Shown here in pieces: positions 28,717-36,443 of a stretch of DNA of 64,000 bases; the stretch's first letter is position 1; every line of letters begins with the position of its first letter. The notes beneath the pieces are model-generated. The model had not been told where the DNA came from and searched no databases. It was given only the letters and a program-made list of their open reading frames with translations. The DNA is taken from assembly GCA_020161535.1 (NCBI GenBank), contig JAIUNW010000001.1, positions 1 to 64,000 on the forward strand. The letters are read 5' to 3'. A program made the position numbers and the translations under genes. Source of the stretch: Bacteroidota bacterium (lineage in GTDB: Bacteria; Bacteroidota; Bacteroidia; Chitinophagales; Chitinophagaceae).

Positions 28717-29462
28717 AAAAATTTATCATAAGCGCCTTTTTTTTGCTGTCCGCCTTTATGGCCATGAGTCAACAACAGTTTGTTGTCAATGGGGTGATCG
28801 AATACGAGCGTCACATCAATGTGCATAGGCAGTTTGAAACCGATGACGATGATGGCGGATTTTGGAAAGACTTTCTCAGTAAGCAACCAAAATTTTATAA
28901 TTCGTATTTCAACCTGAGTTTCAATAAAGAGCAGTCGGTATACAAACCAGGTCGTGAAGGCGATAAAGACATGGAGCCTTGGCTGATTGGACCCGCGAAA
29001 AAAAATATAGTGTATACCAATTTCAATTCCCTCGAATACCGCAGTCGCCGCAAGGTTTTTGAAGAAAATTTTGAAATAGTGGATACGCTTTCGAAAATCA
29101 AATGGCGACTAACTACTGAAACCAGAACCATAGCCGGTTTTGAATGCAGAAAGGCGGTGGGTATTATTTGTGATTCCGTGTATATCACGGCATTTTACAC
29201 CGATGAAATTCCGGTTAGCGGCGGACCAGAATCGTTCGGTGGCTTGCCCGGTATGATATTGGGCCTTGCCGTGCCCCGGCTCTATAGCACCTGGTTTGCT
29301 ACCAAAGTAGAATTGACTGACCCCCCTGCGGCTAGTTTCGAACCGGTAAAGGCCGGTAAGCAGAAAAAAATGACGGCTGCTGCCTTTGCACCATTCTTGA
29401 AAGATACCTTTACCGATTGGGGAGCGCGGGGGGCCAAAAACATTTGGTGGTCGATGCTTTGA
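28713..29462 (+). CDS. GLPGLI-family secreted protein
   Basis: 249 residues with a signal peptide (ends SAFMAMSQ), the early strand VNGVIEYERHIN, a cysteine in TIAGFECRKAVG (about 143-154) and the defining motif SFGGLPGMILGL (about 177-188). Families with this motif are restricted to Bacteroidota and have no known function. They recur downstream of outer-membrane barrels of the kind found here, as in this ATGA-coupled pair. The stop codon touches the end of the convergent GH13 gene. Confidence 0.88.
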   Translation: MKKFIISAFFLLSAFMAMSQQQFVVNGVIEYERHINVHRQFETDDDDGGFWKDFLSKQPKFYNSYFNLSFNKEQSVYKPGREGDKDMEPWLIGPAKKNIVYTNFNSLEYRSRRKVFEENFEIVDTLSKIKWRLTTETRTIAGFECRKAVGIICDSVYITAFYTDEIPVSGGPESFGGLPGMILGLAVPRLYSTWFATKVELTDPPAASFEPVKAGKQKKMTAAAFAPFLKDTFTDWGARGAKNIWWSML

Positions 29463-31319
29463 TCAGTTCGACAGCTCCAGCACCAGCATTGATAAGCCAC
29501 GCACAGCAAAAGGTTGATTGAGTGATAGGTTGATGCCGGTAGGAATATCCCTTCCCGTTTGGTGGTTTTTGATGATTTCTTTGAACCGTGCCGGATCTAC
29601 TTGTTTGGCGTCGGCATTGCTGTTCATGACACACATGATGGTTTTGCGGTTGTCATAACGGAAATAAACATATACCCCGTCGTCGGGCACATATTGCATC
29701 AGCTTTCCGGTTTGCAAAGCACTTGTTTGCTGCCGGTATTTCGCCAGTGAACGCAGGTGGTTGAATATGGCATTTTCTTTCTCCGTTCTACCGGCAGCCG
29801 TAAATTTATTTACAGCATCACCCGGCCATCCGCCTTTAAAATCAAGCCGAACCCAGCCATCGGGGTTGGTGAAACCCGTCATCAGGTTTTCATTCCCATA
29901 GTACAATTGCGGTACACCCCTGAAGGTCAGCAACCAACTGAGGGCCATTTTATATTTGGCCGTGTCTTCCCCCAGTACCGAATAAAAGCGGGGCAGGTCG
30001 TGGTTGTCGAGAAAGATGACTTCCCGCGAGGCATCTTTATACAGGTAGTCCTGCGCCGTAGTGGTGTACAATCGGTTCACACCCTCTGTCCAGCCAAATG
30101 GTTTGGTCAAGGCTTCTTGTATACCGTAAAACAGCAGTTGAAAATCGGTAGTGGCGGGCAGGTTGCTTTTAAAAGGCGCGTTTACGGTATTCTCGCAAAA
30201 ATAGCTTTGGTTGGGCACACCATGCACCCAGGTTTCACCGAAGATCGACAGATTGGGGTATTCCTGCAATAAGGCCGCATTACAGCGGTTCATAAAGGCA
30301 AGGTCGTTGTAGATATAGGTGTCGATCCTGAATCCATCTATGCCGAATTCTTCCACCGTCCAGATGGCATGTTGGATTAGAAAAGTAGCCAGGAGCGGAT
30401 TGCCCTGGTTGAGATCGGGCATCATGGGCGTGAACCAGCCGTCGACCAATTTCTTTTGGTCAGACGGTGCGGCATATGGATCAAAAAGGGTTTGGTCTTT
30501 GTAATTCGTATTGGTATAACTGGGCCAATTGTGCAACCAGTCTTTGGTTGGCTTGTCCTGCACGAAAAAATGATAAAGGCCGGTATGATTGTACACCGCA
30601 TCTTGCACCAGTTTCATGCCGCGTTTGTGCAAGGAATCACTCAGGGCCGCATAGTCGGCATTGCTTCCCAATCGAGGTTCAATTTTGTAATGATTGGTGA
30701 TAGCATAGCCGTGTTCGGTACGATCTGGCATATTGTTCTGCCAAACCGGCAACAACCATAAGCTGGTAACGCCCAGGTCTTGCAGGTAATCGAGGTGATT
30801 GATAATGCCTTTCAAATCGCCCCCATGGCGGTGAAAAATCGAATCGCGGTTGAGCGACTGGTCTAGTAAGCCCGGTATCTTATCGTTCGAAACATCGCCA
30901 TTGCTAAAGCGATCGGGAATCAACAAATACATCAGGTCTTTCGATGTAACCCCTTGTGCATACCGGGTTCCTTTTCCCGCACGACGCGGTTGAAGTGTGT
31001 AGTCCAATTGTTCAACACCACCACCAGGATGTGTAATCGTAAACCGAACGCGCCCAGGCCGGGCGGCAAGCCCGATGTGAAGATCTAAGAACAAGTAATT
31101 CTCACTGTCCACTTTTCGGCTACCCGTTAACGTTATACCAGTATAGGCCTGCATTTTAACACTTGCCTTGCCAATATTAGGTGCATGCAGCATGATCTGT
31201 AGGCGATCATTTTTCATTCCCACCCACCAATTGCTGGGATAACATTCAATGGTTTGGGCGTTGCTGTACAAACCATGCAGCAGGCAAAGCAACACCAATA
31301 GTTGTTTCATTGGCTTCAT
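29463..31319 (-). CDS. Periplasmic alpha-amylase family enzyme (GH13), cyclomaltodextrinase/neopullulanase type
   Basis: 618 residues. The signal peptide MKPMKQLLVLLCLLHGLYSNA is followed by an N-terminal beta domain (about 22-115, ECYPSNWWVGMKNDRLQIML), as in cyclomaltodextrinases, and then the catalytic barrel. Key segments are KGIINHLDYLQDLGVTSLWL, QDAVYNHTG, DGFRIDTYIYND (nucleophile Asp), IFGETWVHG (acid/base Glu) and FLDNHDLPRF (third Asp). This is the SusA-like arrangement that trims imported maltodextrins in the periplasm. It lies 15 bases downstream of a sugar symporter gene on the same strand, and the two form a degrade-and-import unit. Confidence 0.9.
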   Translation of the reverse strand: MKPMKQLLVLLCLLHGLYSNAQTIECYPSNWWVGMKNDRLQIMLHAPNIGKASVKMQAYTGITLTGSRKVDSENYLFLDLHIGLAARPGRVRFTITHPGGGVEQLDYTLQPRRAGKGTRYAQGVTSKDLMYLLIPDRFSNGDVSNDKIPGLLDQSLNRDSIFHRHGGDLKGIINHLDYLQDLGVTSLWLLPVWQNNMPDRTEHGYAITNHYKIEPRLGSNADYAALSDSLHKRGMKLVQDAVYNHTGLYHFFVQDKPTKDWLHNWPSYTNTNYKDQTLFDPYAAPSDQKKLVDGWFTPMMPDLNQGNPLLATFLIQHAIWTVEEFGIDGFRIDTYIYNDLAFMNRCNAALLQEYPNLSIFGETWVHGVPNQSYFCENTVNAPFKSNLPATTDFQLLFYGIQEALTKPFGWTEGVNRLYTTTAQDYLYKDASREVIFLDNHDLPRFYSVLGEDTAKYKMALSWLLTFRGVPQLYYGNENLMTGFTNPDGWVRLDFKGGWPGDAVNKFTAAGRTEKENAIFNHLRSLAKYRQQTSALQTGKLMQYVPDDGVYVYFRYDNRKTIMCVMNSNADAKQVDPARFKEIIKNHQTGRDIPTGINLSLNQPFAVRGLSMLVLELSN

Positions 31320-31334
31320 GTCGGTAAAGAATTA

Positions 31335-32702
31335 TTAATCCGCTTGTCTGATTCGCACTGCACCGGCATCATATACAAACAAAACGCTGATGGCTGCACA
31401 GATCAGGAAAAAGCCGGCCAGTACAATGGCGTATATGGGCTGACCGCCATATAAATGTTTAACGATCCACCCGCCGAACAAACCATTTACAATTTGCGGC
31501 AGGGTGATGAAGAAATTAAAGATACCCATGTAGATGCCCAGTTTTCCGGCGGGTATAGAACCCGACAAAATTACATAGGGCATGGCCAAAATACTTGCCC
31601 AGGCCAGCCCCACGCCTACCATCGAGTACTTAAGCATTTCCGGGTCTTTGACAAAGAAAATGGAGATCAGACCGATGCCTCCCGCCAACAGCGACACGGC
31701 GTGTGTCATCTTTCGACCAATCACAGCCGCAATGGCCGGCAACGCCAGCGCATAAATCATCGCAATGAAATTATAGACACCGAAAGCCGAGCTTACTTTG
31801 TTACCCGCTTCGTTGTAGGCCACTGTTTTGGAGTAATCGCCCGTAAGTCCATAAATATGTGTTGCCACTGCATCGGTAGTGAACACCCACATGCTGAAGA
31901 GGGCGAACCAGGAAAAGAATTGAACAAGACCCAATTGCCGCATGGTGCGGGGCATACGCTTGAAATCACGCAAGATGGATGATAGTCCGCTGGCCTGTTC
32001 ATGGCTTTCCGGTTTGCCGTGATACTGTTCATATTCTGCCGGCGGATATTCTTTGGAAAAGAAAATAGTGACGAGAATGGCTGCCATAAACACGGCGGCA
32101 CCAATATAAAATGAGTAGCGAATATTGTCTGCAACGCCACTCGGGCCGGCTTCCATGCTCACTCCATTTGACGCCAGCCATTCGGGCAGAAATGAACCGG
32201 CAACGGCACCAAGCCCAATTAAAAAGGTCTGAATACTGAAACCGGTGGTACGCTGGCTATCGGGCAGGTTATCGGCCACCAGGGCGCGAAATGGCTCCAT
32301 GGCCACATTAAACGATGCATCCATCACCATCACCATGCCTGCGCCAATCCACAATGCCGGAATCAATCCCGCCATGCTACCGGCATTGGGCAGAAAAACC
32401 AGGGCCAGCGATGATAAAATGGCACCCGTCAGAAAATAAGGCTTACGCCTGCCCAATCGGTTCCAGGTTTTGTCGCTATAGTGGCCAATGATCGGCTGTA
32501 CAATCATACCCACCACCGGTGCCACCAACCAAAACATAGGCAGTTGCTCCACATCGGCGCCGAAACTTCGCAAAATGCGACTGGTATTGCCATTTTGCAA
32601 GGCAAAGCCAAACTGGATACCCAAAAATCCCATACTCATGGTAAAGATCTGCGAAACGGTTAGCCGGGGGGAGCCATGGGTTGAATGCTGATTAGCAGAC
32701 AT
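31335..32702 (-). CDS. MFS sugar symporter (SLC45/GPH-like), probable maltose/maltodextrin transporter
   Basis: 455 residues from the ATG at 32702; the frame opens slightly earlier at a TTG. Twelve membrane segments are apparent. Family marks are GIQFGFALQNGNTSRILRSF near the start, then IIGHYSDKTWNRLGRRKPYF, the cytoplasmic loop signature of proton-coupled disaccharide symporters related to plant sucrose carriers. In Bacteroidota, members linked to GH13 genes carry maltose across the inner membrane. Here it precedes a periplasmic GH13 enzyme in one unit and follows the repeat island that separates it from glgC. Confidence 0.85.
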   Translation of the reverse strand: MSANQHSTHGSPRLTVSQIFTMSMGFLGIQFGFALQNGNTSRILRSFGADVEQLPMFWLVAPVVGMIVQPIIGHYSDKTWNRLGRRKPYFLTGAILSSLALVFLPNAGSMAGLIPALWIGAGMVMVMDASFNVAMEPFRALVADNLPDSQRTTGFSIQTFLIGLGAVAGSFLPEWLASNGVSMEAGPSGVADNIRYSFYIGAAVFMAAILVTIFFSKEYPPAEYEQYHGKPESHEQASGLSSILRDFKRMPRTMRQLGLVQFFSWFALFSMWVFTTDAVATHIYGLTGDYSKTVAYNEAGNKVSSAFGVYNFIAMIYALALPAIAAVIGRKMTHAVSLLAGGIGLISIFFVKDPEMLKYSMVGVGLAWASILAMPYVILSGSIPAGKLGIYMGIFNFFITLPQIVNGLFGGWIVKHLYGGQPIYAIVLAGFFLICAAISVLFVYDAGAVRIRQAD

Positions 32703-32731
32703 AAGCAAGGGTTTAAGGTTTCATGTTTAAG

Positions 32732-32757
32732 GTTTAAGGTTGCTGCCGCGTGAGAGG
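32732..32757 (+). repeat. Left terminal inverted repeat of the island
   Basis: This 26-base segment is centred on TGCTGCCGCGTG and preceded by two further TTTAAGG units (32711 and 32725). It matches the reverse complement of 33491-33516 with three mismatches. It begins 30 bases upstream of the symporter ATG. Confidence 0.75.
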
Positions 32758-32986
32758 TGAGTAATGAATTTGGAATGTTTTGAGAGTGTTAGTTTTTTGT
32801 GTGCGGGAGTGGTTATTGACATGTTTAAAGTTTGATGCTATTGAGTGTTTTTTACGCTACTAATTTATAGTACTAAAAGTTTTTTTATACTACTATAAGG
32901 TTTATTGATACGGCTATAAATACTATTGATGCGACAAGTTATTTCATTCACATTACTAATTGGAAATGGGATGAGGTGTTGTTGCC

Positions 32987-33151
32987 TGACATTACTTGCA
33001 TTGTCTAAACTAACATTACCTACACCTGCATTACCTATACTAGTAGTACCTATACTAACATTGTCTGTATTAGCATTACCTATACCTGCATTACTTATAC
33101 TAGCATGGCCTATTCTAGAACTACCTACACTAACATTACATATACACCTTA
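32987..33151 (+). repeat. Degenerate 15-bp tandem array, 11 units
   Basis: Eleven consecutive 15-base units with consensus TACCTATACTAGCAT, for example TACCTATACTAACAT (33047), TACCTATACCTGCAT (33077) and TACCTACACTAACAT (33122). Because 15 is divisible by three, both strands stay open. The plus strand would encode LALPI-like pentads (open frame 32926-33315) and the minus strand GNASI-like pentads (open frame 32865-33215). I see no reason to believe either is translated. Confidence 0.8.
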
Positions 33152-33161
33152 CAAATTCCTT

Positions 33162-33471
33162 GCTTTTTAAAATTGAAAGCGATAGGTGTAATTCAAAGCG
33201 GTCTGCACAATTCATAGTGATAAGTATATTTCAAAACGACAAGTATATTTCAAAGCGAAACGTAAAATTGAAAGCGTCAAGTTCATTTGTAAGTGTATGC
33301 GACAAGTTCATTTGAAAGTGACAAGTTCATTTGAAAGTGACACGTTCATATGTAAGAGACAACTACAATTATAAATGACGGCTACAATAATAAATGACAT
33401 CTATAATCAAAAGCCACTATTACTTTTGCAAGCGATAGCTACAATTGATTGCGCTACATCCATTTTGACTT
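33162..33471 (+). repeat. Degenerate 19-bp tandem array, about 16 units
   Basis: The units are in 19-base register. The best-conserved is GACAAGTTCATTTGAAAGT, present twice in identical form (33301-33319 and 33320-33338). One 6-base slip occurs at 33295-33300. Divergence grows towards both ends. A 19-base period cannot keep a reading frame, so this array is not protein coding. Confidence 0.8.
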
Positions 33472-33490
33472 TGACACCCACCTTGAAAAT

Positions 33491-33516
33491 ACTCGCACGC
33501 GGCAGCAACTTTAAAC
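33491..33516 (-). repeat. Right terminal inverted repeat of the island
   Basis: This is the inverted partner of 32732-32757, centred on CACGCGGCAGCA and followed by TTTAAACTTTAAACCTTAAA up to about 33530. It lies 51 bases beyond the glgC stop. Confidence 0.75.
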
Positions 33517-33567
33517 TTTAAACCTTAAATATTAAACACTAAGCTTGAACTGTGTCAACACTGCTCA

Positions 33568-34845
33568 TCATATAACAAACCCGTTCGGGATTATTGCTCC
33601 TTTTTTTACCACTACAATGCCGTCTTTGACGGTGTAAAGGGCGTGGTCGCTGTTTTCGAGGTGGTTGCCACCATTGATGCGCACATCGTCGCCGATGCGC
33701 ACATTTTTGTCGATGATCGCATTCTTGATATAACATCGATCACCAATGCCCAAGGTCGGATGCCCGTTTTTACGCGATTCATTCATTTCGGAGATGGTCT
33801 CAAAAAAGTCGTTGCCCATCAGGTAGCAGTTGACCACCGTGGTGCCATGGCCAATGCGGGAACGTATCCCCACTACGGTATTTTCAACCCGCGAGGCATT
33901 GATGATACAGCCTTCGGCAATCACGGTTTTCTCCAGCATGGAGCCGCTGATCTTACCCGGCGGCAGCATGCGTGCCCGTGTGTAAATGGCGTTGTTGTTA
34001 TCGAAAAGATTAAAGTCGGGAATGTCCTGACAAAGGTTCAGGTTTGATTCGAAGAAGGAATAGATATTTCCAATATCGGTCCAGTAACCATCATACTGGT
34101 AACTGGCCACTCTGTATTTATCGATCGATTCGGGAATGATTTCTTTGCCAAAATCAGTGGCGTCTTTTTTTTCATTTTCGAGCAGGTCGAACAACAACTT
34201 GCGGTTGAAAATATAGATACCCATGCTCGCCAGGTAAATGCGACCAGCATTGCGCATCTCATCGCCCGTATCACTTACCCAATCGGGCAATAGTTCTTTT
34301 TTCGGCTTCTCGATGAAAGAAGAGATCATGCCGTCTTTGGTTTTCAAAATGCCAAATTCAGGCGCTTCCCGATCGGCTACCGGAATGGTGGCAATAGAAA
34401 TATCGGCGCCATGTTTCTTGTGGTTCTCCAGCATGTCGCTGAAATCCATCTGGTACAATTGGTCGCCGCTTAATATCAAAATATATTCACTGTCGAACGG
34501 ATTGATATGCCGCAAACTCTGCCGCACTGCATCGGCCGTACCCTGGAACCAGGTCGGGTTATCGGGGGTTTGTTCTGCTGCCAGGATATCGACAAAAGCG
34601 GTACTGAAGGCACTGAAATGATACGTGTTTTTGATGTGCCGGTTCAGCGATGCCGAGTTGAACTGTGTCAACACGAACATCCGGTTGATATTTGAGTTTA
34701 TGCAATTGGAAATGGGAATATCTACCAGTCGGTATTTACCTGCAATCGGAACGGCTGGTTTACTTCTGCTGGCGGTAAGCGGATACAAACGGGTTCCGGC
34801 ACCACCACCCAGGATTACGGCAAGGACTTCTTTACTAATTGACAT
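33568..34845 (-). CDS. glgC: Glucose-1-phosphate adenylyltransferase (ADP-glucose pyrophosphorylase)
   Basis: 425 residues. The nucleotidyl-transferase start AVILGGGAGTRLYPLTASRS, then AGKYRLVDIPISNCINS, GTADAVRQSL (substrate loop) and the IEKPKKE segment are all typical of GlgC. The C-terminal left-handed beta-helix has hexapeptides (CIINASRVENTVVGIRSRIG and on). The enzyme makes ADP-glucose from glucose-1-phosphate and ATP, the regulated step of bacterial glycogen synthesis. It starts 24 bases after the glgA stop, so transcription probably runs glgA-glgC. Confidence 0.96.
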   Translation of the reverse strand: MSISKEVLAVILGGGAGTRLYPLTASRSKPAVPIAGKYRLVDIPISNCINSNINRMFVLTQFNSASLNRHIKNTYHFSAFSTAFVDILAAEQTPDNPTWFQGTADAVRQSLRHINPFDSEYILILSGDQLYQMDFSDMLENHKKHGADISIATIPVADREAPEFGILKTKDGMISSFIEKPKKELLPDWVSDTGDEMRNAGRIYLASMGIYIFNRKLLFDLLENEKKDATDFGKEIIPESIDKYRVASYQYDGYWTDIGNIYSFFESNLNLCQDIPDFNLFDNNNAIYTRARMLPPGKISGSMLEKTVIAEGCIINASRVENTVVGIRSRIGHGTTVVNCYLMGNDFFETISEMNESRKNGHPTLGIGDRCYIKNAIIDKNVRIGDDVRINGGNHLENSDHALYTVKDGIVVVKKGAIIPNGFVI

Positions 34846-34869
34846 ATGGCTAGCTTTGAATTCTTGAAC

Positions 34870-36288
34870 TTAAGGTACTAAAGATTTATACAGATCGATG
34901 TATTGTTCGGTACTTATATCCCAACTGAAATCTTTCTCCATCAATTGTCTCCTGATCACATCAAACTGCATCTGGTTCTGGTACAATTCCACACCGCGGT
35001 ACACGGCCTGCGTGATATCGCCCACACTGGCTGCATTAAAACAAATGCCATAACCATTTGGCTCACCAAAATCGATCACGGTATCTCTTAATCCACCGGT
35101 TCTTCTCACCACCGGCACTGTTCCATAGCGCATCGAATACATTTGGTTCAATCCGCAGGGCTCTACCCGGCTGGGCATTAGTAGAAAATCGGCGCCGGCA
35201 TACATCCGGTGACTCAATTGCTCATTGTAACCGATGCGCGCATTGTACACGCCCGGCCAGTAATGGGTCATGTGCGACAATTCCGCTTCTATATGCGGTT
35301 CACCACTGCCCAATACCAGGAAATTCATGCGTTGGTTGATATAATACAGTGAGTCGCCAATGGCTCTTGGTAACAGGTCGGCTGCCTTCTCGCCCACTAG
35401 GCGACCAATAAATATGAAGAGGGGCTTATCGGGTTGTAAACCGAACTCGGCACACAGCCATTCTTTGTTGGCCCGCTTGCCACTTGCCATGGTATCGATA
35501 TCAAAATGCTGTTCGAGGTATTTGTCGGTCGACGGATCCCAAACCTTGGTATCGATCCCATTTAATATCCCGACACATTTGCCGCGTTCGTATTCAAACA
35601 AGGCTTCGAGTCCATTGCTTTCCATCCGCATCTCTTCGAGGTAGCTCCAACTTACCGTCGTTACTTTCCAGGCGCTGCGAATGCCGGCTGCCAGCGGATT
35701 GATCATATTATGCCAATCGAGTATGCCCCATTGCCAGCCATCCCAATGGGGAATATAATTGCTGCGGCTCCAGTCCATCTGTCCCTGGTACTGAGCATTG
35801 TGAATGGTCAGCACCGTTGGAATGCTTGCCAGTTGCTGGTAGCTGTAACAATACTTGATCATGAACGGGATCAATGCGGTATGGTGATCGTGCACATGGA
35901 TGATGTCAGGATGGTGTTGCCAGTTGGCCAACCAGTCGACCACCGCAATCTGGAACGACATAAACCGCTCGGTGTCGTCGCTATACCCATAAACCTTTTC
36001 CCGGTCGGTCAAGCCATTGATATCGACCAGGTACAGATCGAAGCCAAGCACGTTGTCGCGCTCTTTAATAACGGTGTAGTCGAACCAGGTAGCGCCCAGG
36101 TAGGCACTCGATTTATGCACTACATCCCACTTGTTTTCGTACAGGAATTTGGTCCTGTACATAGGCAAAACAACTTTGGCTATATGTCCGGCGGCAACCT
36201 GGTATTTCGGAAGGGCACCTACTACATCGCCCAACCCCCCTGCTTTGGCAACCGGATAACATTCGGCTGAAACATGAATGATCTCCAT
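34870..36288 (-). CDS. glgA: Glycogen synthase (ADP-glucose, GT5)
   Basis: 472 residues from the ATG at 36288. The frame is open to 36318, but MEIIHVSAECYPVAKAGGLG is the canonical N-terminus, whose KAGGLGD motif binds ADP-glucose. Other marks are HVHDHHTALIPFMIKYC, the GRLVGEKAADLL region and SRVEPCGLNQMYSMRYGTVP (GT-B C-terminal site). It transfers glucose from ADP-glucose to the growing alpha-1,4 chain. It is divergent from the FucP-type transporter gene; the 155-base spacer (36289-36443) is AT-rich, and I could not fix promoters in it. Confidence 0.95.
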   Translation of the reverse strand: MEIIHVSAECYPVAKAGGLGDVVGALPKYQVAAGHIAKVVLPMYRTKFLYENKWDVVHKSSAYLGATWFDYTVIKERDNVLGFDLYLVDINGLTDREKVYGYSDDTERFMSFQIAVVDWLANWQHHPDIIHVHDHHTALIPFMIKYCYSYQQLASIPTVLTIHNAQYQGQMDWSRSNYIPHWDGWQWGILDWHNMINPLAAGIRSAWKVTTVSWSYLEEMRMESNGLEALFEYERGKCVGILNGIDTKVWDPSTDKYLEQHFDIDTMASGKRANKEWLCAEFGLQPDKPLFIFIGRLVGEKAADLLPRAIGDSLYYINQRMNFLVLGSGEPHIEAELSHMTHYWPGVYNARIGYNEQLSHRMYAGADFLLMPSRVEPCGLNQMYSMRYGTVPVVRRTGGLRDTVIDFGEPNGYGICFNAASVGDITQAVYRGVELYQNQMQFDVIRRQLMEKDFSWDISTEQYIDLYKSLVP

Positions 36289-36443
36289 AGAAACAATTGC
36301 CATTGAATATAACAACAAAAATCAATGGGTTGATTGTCAGGCGAAAAAATTTCAAACAAATAAAATCTTGTGCTATTTTCACCCACCCTTTGGGGCTCCA
36401 CGTCCTCTGCCGAACCATTCATCCAAAACCAAATTGATGCTTC

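Larger units (their letters stand above)
32711..33540. repeat. Noncoding repeat island bounded by inverted repeats, carrying two tandem arrays
   Basis: This is the only long gene-free stretch in the glucan cluster. At the left, 32732-32757 reads GTTTAAGGTTGCTGCCGCG and onward. At the right, 33491-33516 is its inverted copy, with 23 of 26 bases identical. Both outer flanks add more TTTAAGG/CCTTAAA repeats. The interior holds an AT-rich part with loosely repeated 18-21-base segments (about 32851-32960), a 15-bp array (32987-33151) and a 19-bp array (33162-33471). There is no recombinase, no RNA gene I recognise and no convincing protein. It lies between glgC and the sugar symporter, both on the minus strand. 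Confidence 0.7.

Noticed and set aside
32865-33315. Repeat protein encoded on either strand of the island
   Set aside because: Both frames exist only because the 15-bp period is divisible by three. They start and end in unrelated sequence, include the non-coding 19-bp array on the plus strand, and show no signal or start context.
32987-33471. CRISPR array
   Set aside because: The units are contiguous and degenerate. There are no unique spacers between conserved repeats and no cas genes nearby.
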